Source: Actinophytocola sp963727495
Lineage (GTDB): Bacteria; Actinomycetota; Actinomycetes; Mycobacteriales; Pseudonocardiaceae
DNA: 64,000 bases
Assembly (NCBI GenBank): GCA_963727495.1
Contig: CAVSGQ010000006.1
Location: 2,108,001-2,172,000 of the forward strand
Direction: 5' to 3'
The first letter of the stretch is position 1, and the number at the start of each line of letters is the position of its first letter. Below the pieces are notes generated by a model, which was not told the origin of the DNA, made no database searches, and saw only the letters and a program-made list of their open reading frames with translations. Below, piece by piece: positions 33,843 to 42,910 of the stretch. The translations under genes were made by a program, and so were the position numbers.

Positions 33843-35213
33843 GCCCGCGCCACGGTGGGCAGCCCGTGATGTCTCGCGTCGTTTCTCGTGCAGCGTGGCC
33901 AGCGCTGAGGCCGCCCACAGCAGCAGGAAGCCCAGTACCAGCTGGATGGGGACCGGCGCGAAGCTGTTGCGGACCTGCAGCAGCAGCGGCAGCAGCACGA
34001 TCCCGATCCGCGCGTCGCCACGCGATGTCCGGGGAGCACGCTCCACGAGTGCCAGGGCGAGCCCGATGGCGGCGGTGATCACGACGACGCCCGCCACGCC
34101 GAAGTTGTGATAGCCCTCCGCGATCGGCGAGCCTCCGATCGGGCCGACACGCTCCATGATCTCGACGTTGAACAGCCGGTCGTCATATCCGGGAGGTCCG
34201 CCGTGCAAGCCGGTCAGGTTCTCGATGAGCCGCAACGGCACGACGAACAGTGTCTCGCCACCGCGAAAGGGCTCGCTCGAGGAATGCCAGCCGAGGACGA
34301 CCGTGATGGGTCGCAGCGAGAAGCCCATCTCGGCTATCGCGTCGAGCGGGGACGCCCACGGCGAGGCATCGGAGAAGCCGGTCAGGCGGGTCTGGCGGAT
34401 GACGCCGATGGCGACGAGCACGCCGACCGATCCCAGCAGGGTCCACAGCGGGCGAAGCGTCCGCCCCCGGCGGGCCTCGACCACCAGCAGCGCGACGAGG
34501 GGGAACAGCGCCTCGCCGCGGTTTCCGATGAGCAGCGCCACCATGGCGAACAGGACGAACACCGTCCACGCGGCGGTGCGCGCCCTGCCTCCGGCGACCA
34601 CCGCCAGGACCGGCCCGATGCCGAGGAAGAGGTAGCCGTACCCCAGGAGCTCGTCGGACCGGGCCGTCTCGAGGTAGGTCGTGTAGCCGCCGGACAGCAG
34701 GGCGGTGCCGCCGGCGCGGAGTACCGTCACGGCGAAGATCGCGAGACCGGTCAGCTGGACGCAGAGGCCGACGACGGCGAGTGCCCACCGGAATGCGGGC
34801 TCAGGCTGCCGGATCGGTGACTCGACCTCACGCGTGCCGCCGGCAAGACCGGCGGCGATCGCGAGCGCCGACATGCCGAGGATGGCGAGGTGCACCGCCT
34901 GTGCGGTGTAGCCCTGGTAGATCCAGGAGTCGTCGGACGCGGTGAACCCGCCGGACCCGCGCAGCGCGATGCTGATCAGCAGGCCACCGTGGAACAGCCC
35001 GAATATGACGAGGTAGACGCTGCTCGCCCGGTAGATGCTGCCGTGGCGGCCGGTCGCCAGCACCAGGACGCACAGCAACCATGACACCACGAATGCCGCG
35101 GCCAGCCGGGAGATGTCCGTCGCGTCCCACGTCGTCCAGACGCAGGCGACGGCCGTGACCGAGACGGCGCCGGTCAACCTGGCGCGCCTGCCGATCAGGC
35201 CCGTGGAGTCCAC
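33843..35213 (-). CDS. Wzy/oligosaccharide repeat-unit polymerase-like membrane protein, 3' end aberrant
   Basis: A polytopic membrane protein with about 12 hydrophobic segments (for example VTAVACVWTTWDATD, GYLFLGIGPVLAVVAG, VFVLFAMVALLIGNRGEALF, VLGFLLLWAASALATL), typical of O-antigen/EpsG-like polymerases. GTG 35213 has GGAGGG just upstream and overlaps the glycosyltransferase stop. The frame has no stop after the last membrane helix: it would continue antisense through the MaoC and ksh genes to 31719, which is implausible. A one-base slip near 33880 would end it at 33835. I give the end as the MaoC boundary. Codon choice is less GC-biased than the neighbours. Confidence 0.6.
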
Positions 35214-36478
35214 AGTTCCCTCCACTTCTGGACGTACCGTTCGAGTACGAAGTGCGAGTGCCGCATACCATCGCTGATCGCATCGCGTTCGCACAGCGGC
35301 AGATCGGCGAGGCGTAACGCGGTTCGCGCCCAGTTCAGCGGGCCGGCGTCGAGCGGCAGAATCGTGATGCCGGCGACCTGCGCGGCGATGTCCCGGACGC
35401 CCGGCAGGTCCGCGGCGAGTACCGGAACGCCGGCTGCCAACGCCTCCAGAACCACGCAGGGCAGGCCCTCCCGGTGGGACGGCAGGAGCAGCACGTCACA
35501 GTCGGCGAACACCTCCTCGATCGCATGGGTCTCGTCGACGACGTGGATGTGGGGGTTCGAGGCGAAAGAGGGATCGGCGGCCGCCAGGTCGTCGACGCCC
35601 CCGGGCCCCACGAACCGCAGTTGTGCTCCGGGACGCAGGAGTTGCGCCGCGTCGTGGACGCCCAGCAGAAATGCGCGGTTCTTCTCCCGTGCCGCGCGCC
35701 CGACATGGGTGAGGACGGCAGGTCCGGTCCGGTCCTGCCGCAGCCGAACCCGGGCGAAGCGCTCGACGTCGATGCCGTTGGGCACCACACCGTAGCGCTG
35801 GTCGCCCTCGCGAGGCGAGGCGTAGGCGATCGCCGTCGTGGAGACCCCGACGACGTGCGTCGCATAGCGACGCAGCAGGGCCCGGAACACGGCTCGTTGC
35901 GCGCGGCGGCGCATCGTGTCGGGCCTGCCGTCGCTGTCGCTGTGCATGTTCGCGATCCGCACGGCCACACCGGCCGCCGCGGCGACGGCGAGCATGAGAC
36001 CGCTGGCGGTGCTGACATGCGACACGACGACGTGCGGTCGCGTCTCGCGCAGCTGGTACCACAGACGCGGAACGAACGTCGGTACCGGCCGGAGTGGGCA
36101 TTGGTGGACGAGTGCCCCCGTTGCGCGGAACAGGTCGGCCAACCGCCCCTCACGTCCGCCGAGGGTCAGGAAGACCTGCTGGAACTCGTCGGCGGGAACC
36201 GCACGGCACAGGTCCAGCGCGACGGTCTCCGCGCCACCGCGATCCAGGGTGCCGAGGAGGTGCATCACGGTCAGGGCCCGCTCCGTGCCGACGGGTCCCG
36301 GACGTGGTCTGCTCAAGGCGATCAGGTTCGCTTCGGCCGGGCTCGCGTCGTCGGTCGACGGTGGTGCATCGCGTACTCTCGGCCTCCGCTCGCTCGGCTG
36401 GTAGGTCCCTGTTGGTGAGGGCTGGACACGCGTACGGCGACGGTACCTGTACTCGTGGTGTCGCACCGTCGGGCTCAC
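35195..36478 (-). CDS. GT4-family glycosyltransferase
   Basis: GT-B fold retaining glycosyltransferase. Typical parts are MHLLGTLDRGGAETVALDL at the N-terminal Rossmann fold, GVVPNGIDVERF, LTHVGRAAREKNRAFLL, and the nucleotide-sugar site LLLPSHREGLPCVVLEALAAG (E-x7-E type). GTG 36478 gives 427 residues, but the first ~70 are low-complexity and the conserved fold begins at ATG 36265 (Met72), which may be the real start. It overlaps the following Wzy-like gene by 19 bp, and the two form a small polysaccharide unit of lower GC bias. Confidence 0.8.
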   Translation of the reverse strand: MSPTVRHHEYRYRRRTRVQPSPTGTYQPSERRPRVRDAPPSTDDASPAEANLIALSRPRPGPVGTERALTVMHLLGTLDRGGAETVALDLCRAVPADEFQQVFLTLGGREGRLADLFRATGALVHQCPLRPVPTFVPRLWYQLRETRPHVVVSHVSTASGLMLAVAAAAGVAVRIANMHSDSDGRPDTMRRRAQRAVFRALLRRYATHVVGVSTTAIAYASPREGDQRYGVVPNGIDVERFARVRLRQDRTGPAVLTHVGRAAREKNRAFLLGVHDAAQLLRPGAQLRFVGPGGVDDLAAADPSFASNPHIHVVDETHAIEEVFADCDVLLLPSHREGLPCVVLEALAAGVPVLAADLPGVRDIAAQVAGITILPLDAGPLNWARTALRLADLPLCERDAISDGMRHSHFVLERYVQKWRELWTPRA

Positions 36479-36541
36479 TCGAATGGGGAACGGCGGAAAG
36501 CGTTGTCGCCACAGGTCTCCGGTCGTGCCGGGGGTGAGCGG

Positions 36542-37639
36542 TCAGTCGGAAGTCCGGAGCAGGTCGCGGTTGACCTCGCGGACCTCCGCGGCGAGCTCGG
36601 GCAGGTCGACCACCTCGACGCCGCCGGCCGCGAGCAGCGCGGCGCCGCGGCCCTCGACGAACGTGGGCGGCTCGCGCAGCGCGAACACCACGCGGGGGAT
36701 GCCGGCGGCGAGGATCAGGTCGGTGCAGGTGCGCGGCCGGGAGCGGCGCCGCCCGCAGGGCTCCAGCGAGCTGTAGACCGTCGCGTGGCGCAGGCGGGGG
36801 TCGGCCGGGTCGAGCTTGCCCAGCGCGGCCTCCTCGGCGTGCTCGGTGCCGCCGGACTCGCGGGAGTAGCCCCGGGCGAGCTCGTTGCCCCGCCCGTCGA
36901 CGACGATCGCGCCGACGGCGAACGCGGTGGCCGACGGCGGGCAGCGGGTGGACAGCTCGATCGCCGCGCGCAGCCAGTGTCTGTCCACTTCGGATCTGCT
37001 GAGCAGGTACCGGAGCAGCGCGACGTTCCCGATCGGCCGCAGCTCGACGAGGGTGGCCGGGTGCTCGGCGTCCCAGGGGAAGCGGCCGTCGCGCACGAAG
37101 CGGGGCGCCGCGCTGTCGCCGACGAAGAACGGTGCGAGCACGAGGTGCAGCTCGTCGGCGAGGCCGGTGGTCAGGAACGCGGTGTGCATGCCGGTGCCGC
37201 CCTCGACCATGAGCCGGCGCACCCCGCGCCGGGCGAGGTCGCCGAGCACGGCCGCGAGCTCGACCCGCTCGCCCATCGGCACCGTCCGCCCGGGGGTCGC
37301 GACGCCGTCCGGGGCGTAGACGACCTGCTCGCCGGTGGCGAAGAACGACGCGGCCGGGTCGAGGTCGCCGGAGGCGGTGACGGTCACCTTGAGCGGGTTC
37401 TCCGGCCGGCCCCGCGCCACCCGCTGCCGGCGGCGCGCGGCGGAGCGGACCAGCAGCCGGGGGTTGTCGCGGCGGATCGTGTTGGCGCCGACCAGGATCG
37501 CGTCGCTGCCGGCCCGCACCTCGTCGACCCGGTCCCAGTCGTCCGCGTTGGACAGCACGAGCCTGCGGTCGGTGGCGTCGTCGAGATACCCGTCGAGCGA
37601 CGCCGCGCAGCTCAGCAGCACGTACGGGCGGTCGGTCAT
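36542..37639 (-). CDS. RibD-like deaminase/reductase with reversed domain order
   Basis: 365 residues. The N-terminal half (about 1-205) is a RibD C-terminal/DHFR-like reductase: YVLLSCAASLDGYLDD, DAILVGANTIRRDNPRLLVR, RLMVEGGTGMHTAFL. The C-terminal half is a zinc deaminase: HAEEAAL (His267, Glu269) and SLEPCGRRRSRPRTCTD (Cys295, Cys305). Ordinary RibD has deaminase first and reductase second, so this protein is permuted. It may make the riboflavin precursor or a related pyrimidine for F420/antibiotic chemistry. It is divergent from the cupin gene by 17 bp. Confidence 0.8.
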   Translation of the reverse strand: MTDRPYVLLSCAASLDGYLDDATDRRLVLSNADDWDRVDEVRAGSDAILVGANTIRRDNPRLLVRSAARRRQRVARGRPENPLKVTVTASGDLDPAASFFATGEQVVYAPDGVATPGRTVPMGERVELAAVLGDLARRGVRRLMVEGGTGMHTAFLTTGLADELHLVLAPFFVGDSAAPRFVRDGRFPWDAEHPATLVELRPIGNVALLRYLLSRSEVDRHWLRAAIELSTRCPPSATAFAVGAIVVDGRGNELARGYSRESGGTEHAEEAALGKLDPADPRLRHATVYSSLEPCGRRRSRPRTCTDLILAAGIPRVVFALREPPTFVEGRGAALLAAGGVEVVDLPELAAEVREVNRDLLRTSD

Positions 37640-37656
37640 GGCCGTACCATCGTCGC

Positions 37657-38130
37657 ATGACCTATGTCGGAGACGCCGGAGAGATCAACGCCACCTACCG
37701 GCCCATCGGCGAGGTGGAGACCCTGGTCCGCCCGAACGTGACCAACGCGTTCGTGGCGACCGGATCGGTCACCAGGGGACAGTTCGGGCTCTTCCAGTAC
37801 ACGATGGCCGCGCGCGCCGGCGGTCCGGACGCGCACTTCCACAAGACGTTCTCGGAGTCGTTCTACATCGTCTCCGGCACGGTCCGGCTGTTCAACGGCG
37901 AGAAGTGGGTCGACGCCACCGGGGGCGACTTCCTGTACGTGGCGGAGGGCGGCATCCACGCGTTCCGCAACGAGTCCGACGAGCCGGCGTCGATGCTGAT
38001 CCTGTTCGCGCCCGCGCCGCCGCGGGAGAACTACTTCCGCGAGCTGGCCGAGCTGATCGACTCCGGGCGCGAGCTCTCCCCGGAGGAGTACACCGAGTTC
38101 CTCGCCCGGCACGACCAGTACATGGTCTAG
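37657..38130 (+). CDS. Cupin-domain protein
   Basis: 157 residues of a single cupin barrel. Motif 1 is seen as AHFHKTFSESFYIVSGTVRLF (metal ligands H, H, E) and motif 2 as GDFLYVAEGGIHAFRN (ligand H). It resembles small quercetinase-like or mannose-6-phosphate-isomerase-like cupins. No substrate can be inferred. It is transcribed alone from a 17-bp divergent gap with the RibD-like gene and is convergent with the SIS gene. Confidence 0.75.
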   Translation: MTYVGDAGEINATYRPIGEVETLVRPNVTNAFVATGSVTRGQFGLFQYTMAARAGGPDAHFHKTFSESFYIVSGTVRLFNGEKWVDATGGDFLYVAEGGIHAFRNESDEPASMLILFAPAPPRENYFRELAELIDSGRELSPEEYTEFLARHDQYMV

Positions 38131-38140
38131 CCGGCGGTGT

Positions 38141-38914
38141 CTAGCTGGCGGTGCGGCGGATGCGGCCGGCGTAGTGCGCCTCGAGCCGCAGGTTGCGCTC
38201 GTGGCCGCCGGGGACGTTGTTCGACACGTACACCGGGGGCATCGTGCCGGCCTCGAGCAGCAGGCGGGCGGTCTCGGCGACCACCATCTGCACCAGCAGC
38301 GCCGCGGACAGGGACGACACCGCGCCCACGGACGTGCCCACGGTGGTGCCGTCCGGCATGGCCAGCAGCGTGTCGCCGAACGGGGCGCCGTTGTCGAGGG
38401 TCACGTCGGCCAGGTCGCCGAGGCGCCTGCCCGACTCGTGCCGCGGCTCGACCCGTGTCGAGTGCTCCACCGAGGTGATCGCGACCAGCCGGTGGCCGTT
38501 GTCCTTCACCACGTGCGCCATCTCGACCACCGAGGAGTTCACCCCGGAGCTCGACGCGATCACGAACAGGTCCTGCCGCGCGGGCCCGGCCAGCTCGTAG
38601 AGCCGCGCGGCCACGTCGCCGCGGCGCTCCAGCATCGGGTCGGCCAGCACCGACGGGTCCTCCCCGCCGAACTGCACCAGGTCGGACAGCGCGATCCGGT
38701 TGGTCGGGATCAGCCCGCCGGCCCGCCCGGCGACCTCCAGCGCGGTGCCCTGCGAGTGGCCGGTCCCGAACGCCTGGATGACGCCGTCCGCCGCGACGCA
38801 CTCGGCGAACAGCGCCGCTGCGGCCGCCACCCCGGCGGTGGACGACGAGGCCACGGTGGACAGCCGGCGCAGCAGCTCCTGGGCGCTGGACTCGGCGCCG
38901 ATCGAGGTGGTCAT
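38141..38914 (-). CDS. SIS-domain protein (UPF0309-like sugar isomerase/binding)
   Basis: 257 residues of SIS (sugar isomerase) fold. AFGTGHSQGTALEVAGRAGG forms the phosphosugar loop, then IASSSGVNSSVVEMAHVVK and LVAITSVEHS. UPF0309-type SIS proteins bind phosphosugars such as N-acetylglucosamine phosphates. Its ATG overlaps the stop of the TetR gene (ATGA), so the two are cotranscribed. Confidence 0.8.
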   Translation of the reverse strand: MTTSIGAESSAQELLRRLSTVASSSTAGVAAAAALFAECVAADGVIQAFGTGHSQGTALEVAGRAGGLIPTNRIALSDLVQFGGEDPSVLADPMLERRGDVAARLYELAGPARQDLFVIASSSGVNSSVVEMAHVVKDNGHRLVAITSVEHSTRVEPRHESGRRLGDLADVTLDNGAPFGDTLLAMPDGTTVGTSVGAVSSLSAALLVQMVVAETARLLLEAGTMPPVYVSNNVPGGHERNLRLEAHYAGRIRRTAS

Positions 38915-39550
38915 GACGGCGCCACCATGGCCGTCGCGACCCGCACGATCTCCGCGATGACGTCGTCCAGCGAGCGCTTGCCGCCGCTCAGCGACCAGTG
39001 GTGCACCAGCTCGTTCACCGCCCCGATCAACGCGACCGCGCCGAGGTGGAAGTCGCGCGGCTCGGCCTCGCCGCGCTCCACCGCCCGCTGCGCCTCCGAC
39101 ACCAGGTACGCGGCCCACCGCTCGCGCCACGCGATCCGGTGCCGCTCCACGGCGTCGCTGACCCCGATGATCTCCACGTAGGACAGCCGGGCCCACCGGG
39201 GGTCGCTGGCCGTGGCCGTGATGAACGCCCGCACGGCCCGGGTGAACCGCTCGCGCATGGGCTGGTCGTCGCGCGTCCCGCGACGCGGCGAGCACCGCCT
39301 GCCAAGCCTGGTCGATGATCCGGTCGTGCAGGGCCATCAGCAGCGCCTCGCGGCTGGTGAACTCCTCGTAGAAGTTCCGCGTGGACACCGACGCCCTGTG
39401 GCAGAGCTTCTCGATCGACGCGGCGGCGTAACCCTCCGTGCCGAACAGCTCCAGCCCGGCCGCGAGTAGCCGTTCCCTGCGCTCCGCGCGCCGCTCGACG
39501 GCCGAGCGCCCACCGTAGGTGCGACGCACCGCCGAGCCGGTTCCCGCCAT
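38911..39550 (-). pseudogene. TetR-family regulator interrupted by a frameshift
   Basis: The N-terminal DNA-binding part runs from ATG 39550 (MAGTGSAVRRTYGG...) through AAASIEKLCHRASVSTRNFYEEF in one frame. The ligand domain (RERFTRAVRAFITATASDPR to VATAMVAPS) continues in the next frame. The shift is by +1, near 39255-39280 in a GCGCGACGAC stretch. Joined, the two parts give a normal TetR of about 212 residues ending with an ATGA overlap into the SIS gene. It is either a real pseudogene or a sequencing error; nearby genes show similar slips. Confidence 0.75.
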
Positions 39551-39762
39551 CCCCACAACCCCCAATCGGTCCCGGTCCAGGTTACTGGGGCCCTCCGGAC
39601 GGCGTGAATACCCCTCGGACGGGTGAGGGACGGGCCGGCAGGCGGGCGACAAGGTGACGTGTCGTGCACACGTCCGGGTGAAGACCCGTCACCGCCGGTT
39701 CGTGCGCAGCCCCTCCGCGAGCGCCTCGAGGGCGGGCAGGCCTCCTCCGGCGCCCACGACGC

Positions 39763-41565
39763 TCAACGCAGGTCGTAGACCGTCTGGCCGCCGACGGTAG
39801 TCGACTCGTAGTTGTCCGCCACCCACTGGGCGATCTCCGAGTCGCCGCCGCCCGGCCCGCCCATGCCGCCGCCCGCGATGTAGTAGGCGATCCGCCCGTC
39901 GGCGACGTAGGACCGGAACTCGGCCAGGGTCGGGGAGGGGTCGCCGCCGTTCCAGCCGCCGATCGCGATCACCGGCCTGCCGCCGGCCAGCTCGAGCTCC
40001 GCCGCGGCGGTGCCGCCGGTCGTCGCCGCGGCCCACGTGGTGTCGGTGCCGGCCAGCAGCGCGGCGATCGAGCCGTCGGACCGCCCGTCCGCGCCGACCC
40101 GCATGCCGCCGCCCATCTCCGAGCCGGCCGGGCCGGAGATCGGGATCGACCCGGAGTGCGTCTGCGCCGCGGTCGCCACCGAGTACGCGCCGCTGCCGGC
40201 CAGCGCCACGACCACCGCCGCGGCCGCCACCCACCGGCCCAGCCGCGCCCCGCCGACCACCAGCGCGGTCGCCACCAGCACGCCCGCGCCGAGGATCGCC
40301 CAGCGCAGCCACGGCAGCCAGGAGCCGTCGCGCTGCAGCAGGATGACCGACCACACCGCGGTGACGGCGACCATCGCGGCCATCGCCACCGCGGCCGGCC
40401 GGTTGGCCCGTCCACGCCACAGCGCCACTCCGGCGATCCCCACCAGCGCGCCGATCGCCGGCGCCAGGGCGACCGCGTAGTACGGGTGGATGATGCCGCT
40501 CATCAGGCTGAACACCAGCGCGGTCACCAGCAGCCAGCCACCCCACAGCAGCAGCGCGGCCCGCGTCGGGTCGGTGCGCGGCGTGCGCCGGGTGAACCAC
40601 AGCCCCGCGCCCAGCGCGATCAGCGCGGCGGGCAGCAGCCAGGACACCTCGGTGCCGAACGCCGCGCCGAACATCCGGCCGAGCCCGGTGGCGCCGCCGA
40701 ACCCGACGTTGCCGCCCATCCCGCCGCCCATGTTGCCGTCGCCGCCGAAGATCCGCCCCAGCCCGTTGTAGCCCAGCGCGAGCTCCAGGAAGCTGTCGTT
40801 CTCCGACCCGGCCATGTAGGGCCGCGAGCCCGCCGGCCACAGTTCGACCAGCGCGACGTACCAGCCCGCGGACACCACGACGGCCGCGCCCGCGGCGGCG
40901 ACGTGCGCGACGCGCCGGCCGGGCGAGGTCGGCGCGGCCACCAGGTAGGCCAGCGCGAACGCGGGCAGCACCAGGAACGCCTGCAGCATCTTGGTGAGGA
41001 AGCCGAGCCCGACGAACGCGCCGGCCAGCATCAGCCACCGCACGCTCGCCTTCTCCGTCGCGCGGGTCACCGCGTAGCCGCCGGCCACCAGCAGCAGCAC
41101 GAGCAGCGCGTCCGGGTGGTTGTAGCGGAACATCAGCGCGGCCACCGGGGTCAGCGCGAGCACCGTGCCGGCGAGCAGCCCCGCCGCGGGCCCGGCGACC
41201 CGCTTCACCGCCAGGTACAGCAGGCCGACGGCGGCGACGCCGCACAGCGCCTGCGGGGCCAGCACGCTCCAGCTGGAGAAGCCGAACACCCGGCCGAACA
41301 GGCCGGACAGCCACAGCGACGCGGGCGGCTTGTCGACGGTGATCGCGTTGCCGGCGTCGAGCGAGCCGAACAGCCACGCCTTCCAGCTCTGCGTCGCCGC
41401 CTGGGTGGCGGCCGCGTAGTAGCTGTTCGCCCAGCCCGACGCGGTCAGGTTCCACAGGTACAGCACCGCGGTGCCGGCGAGCAGGAGCCCGACGAGCGGG
41501 CGGTGCCGGTGCGCCGGCCGGGCCGCGGGTGCGGCGAGGGCGGGCCGTTCGAGGGTGGCGGTCAA
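39763..41565 (-). CDS. GT39-family glycosyltransferase (ArnT/PMT-like)
   Basis: 600 residues with about 12 membrane helices. N-terminal TASGWANSYYAAATQAAT and AITVDKPPASLWLSGL carry the acidic catalytic region of the GT39/ArnT family; FLTKMLQAFLVLPAFALAYL is the usual mid-region. A Gly-rich outside domain at the end closes with GGRPVIAIGGWNGGDPSP and WVADNYESTTVGG. It should transfer a polyprenyl-phosphate-linked sugar to a surface acceptor. The start is TTG 41565, with GGAGGA 7 bp upstream and a TTGA overlap with the GT2-GtrA stop, so the lipid-sugar synthase and user are coupled. Confidence 0.85.
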   Translation of the reverse strand: MTATLERPALAAPAARPAHRHRPLVGLLLAGTAVLYLWNLTASGWANSYYAAATQAATQSWKAWLFGSLDAGNAITVDKPPASLWLSGLFGRVFGFSSWSVLAPQALCGVAAVGLLYLAVKRVAGPAAGLLAGTVLALTPVAALMFRYNHPDALLVLLLVAGGYAVTRATEKASVRWLMLAGAFVGLGFLTKMLQAFLVLPAFALAYLVAAPTSPGRRVAHVAAAGAAVVVSAGWYVALVELWPAGSRPYMAGSENDSFLELALGYNGLGRIFGGDGNMGGGMGGNVGFGGATGLGRMFGAAFGTEVSWLLPAALIALGAGLWFTRRTPRTDPTRAALLLWGGWLLVTALVFSLMSGIIHPYYAVALAPAIGALVGIAGVALWRGRANRPAAVAMAAMVAVTAVWSVILLQRDGSWLPWLRWAILGAGVLVATALVVGGARLGRWVAAAAVVVALAGSGAYSVATAAQTHSGSIPISGPAGSEMGGGMRVGADGRSDGSIAALLAGTDTTWAAATTGGTAAAELELAGGRPVIAIGGWNGGDPSPTLAEFRSYVADGRIAYYIAGGGMGGPGGGDSEIAQWVADNYESTTVGGQTVYDLR

Positions 41566-42824
41566 CGCGGACTCCTCCGGGTGGTGGTGGTCTGGCGGCG
41601 CGGGTGGAACACCCAGCCGCGGAGCAGCAGGAAGCGCAGCACGGTGGCGGCGAGGTTCGCGGCCACCAGCACCGCCAGCTCCAGCGCCCGGCCGGGCGTG
41701 GTCATGGCGTCGAGCACGGCGAGCGAGCCGCTGGTCAGCGCCAGCCCGAGGGCGAACACGATCAGGCCCTCGAACTGGTGGCGGCCGGCCAGGTGCCGCC
41801 CCCGCACGCCGAAGGTGAGCCGGCGGTTGGCGGCGGTGTTGGCGACGGCGGTGGCGCCGAGCGCGATGACGTTCGCCGCCTGCGCCCCCATGCCCAGCCG
41901 CAGCACGACGAACAGCAGCAGGTAGGCCAGCGTGCTGGCCACCCCGACGGCGGCGAAGCGGGCGAGCTGGCGCGCCAGGCCGGTCGGCACCCCGCCCGCG
42001 CGGACCTCGATCGGCGCGCGGCCGAGCTGCGAGCGGAGCTGTCCGATCGGGACGGTGCCGTTGGCCAGCGCGCGGGTGAGCCGGACGATGCCGCGCAGGT
42101 CGGCGAGCGCGGTGGAGACGATGTCGACGCGGCTGTCCGGGTCGTCCACCCAGTCCACCGGCACCTCGTGGATGCGCAGGCCGGTCCGCTCGGCCAGCAC
42201 GAGCAGCTCGGTGTCGAAGAACCAGCCGGTGTCGTCGGCGTGCGGCAGCAGCCGGGCGCGCCACGTCCGCGCGGATCGCCTTGAAGCCGCACTGCGCGTC
42301 GGAGAACCGGGTGGCCAGCGTGCCGCGCAGCAGCAGGTTGTAGCAGCGCGAGATCACCTCCCGCTTGGGGCCGCGCACCACCCGCGACGCCGCGCGCGAG
42401 CCGGCTGCCGATCGCGAGGTCGGAGTGCCCGGACATCAGCGGCGCGACCAGCGGCGGCAGCGCGGCCAGGTCGGTGGACAGGTCGACGTCCATGTAGGCG
42501 AGCACCGGCGCGTCGGAGGCGGACCAGACGGCGCGCAGCGCGCGGCCGCGGCCCTTCTCCGCGAGGTGCACGACGGTCACCTCGTCGAGCTCGCCCGCGA
42601 GCCGCCCGGCGATCTCGGGGGTGCCGGTCGGTGCTCGCGTTGTCCGCGATCGTGATCCGGAACCGGTAGGGGAACCAGCCGCCGAGGTGGGCGTGCAGGC
42701 GGCGCACGCACCGGTCGAGGTCGTTCTCCTCGTTGTGCACGGGAACGACGACGTCCAGGACGGGCGTGGTGCCGTCGGGCACGATCGGCCCGCGGTCGGT
42801 GATGCCGGGCAGCGTGAGCGTCAT
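41562..42824 (-). pseudogene. GT2 glycosyltransferase-GtrA fusion (polyprenyl-phosphate sugar synthase), three frameshifts
   Basis: Begins at ATG 42824 (MTLTLPGITDRGPIV) with PVLDVVVPVHNEENDLDRCV and ITIADNAST, then changes frame near 42632. YMDVDLSTDL and DLAIGSRLARG follow, with a change near 42395. VVRGPKREVISRCYNLLLRG and SDAQCGFKAIRADVAR are next, with a change near 42260. The last part reads RIHEVPVDWVDDPDSRVDIV and a C-terminal GtrA domain with four membrane helices. Each junction is repaired by removing one C or G. Intact, it would be a dolichyl-phosphate-mannose-synthase-like enzyme feeding the GT39 gene that follows. Confidence 0.8.
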
Positions 42825-42868
42825 GTGATCCACGATCGGGCCGCTCGCTGGGGCCGATGTGTGTCCCG

Positions 42869-42885
42869 CCTGTGCTGACCCTGTG
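42869..42885. promoter_or_regulatory. PhoP-like direct-repeat box upstream of the GT2-GT39 operon
   Basis: On the minus strand TCACAGG-N4-GCACAGG, two 7-mers with 11-bp period, 45 bp before the GT2 start; a weaker third repeat lies 11 bp further toward the gene (42858-42863). The same spacing and sequence occur at 44788-44816 and 46976-47004. PhoP-type response regulators bind TCACAGC-N4-TCACAGC. Confidence 0.6.
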
Positions 42886-42910
42886 AGGCGGGCGGGGCCG
42901 GGCCGGCGGG

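Noticed and set aside
39551..39762. 212-bp gap between the TetR and GT39 genes checked for a small gene or RNA
   Set aside because: No conserved frame with a ribosome-binding site and no strong structure beyond a short CCAG-N4-CTGG repeat; nothing I can support.
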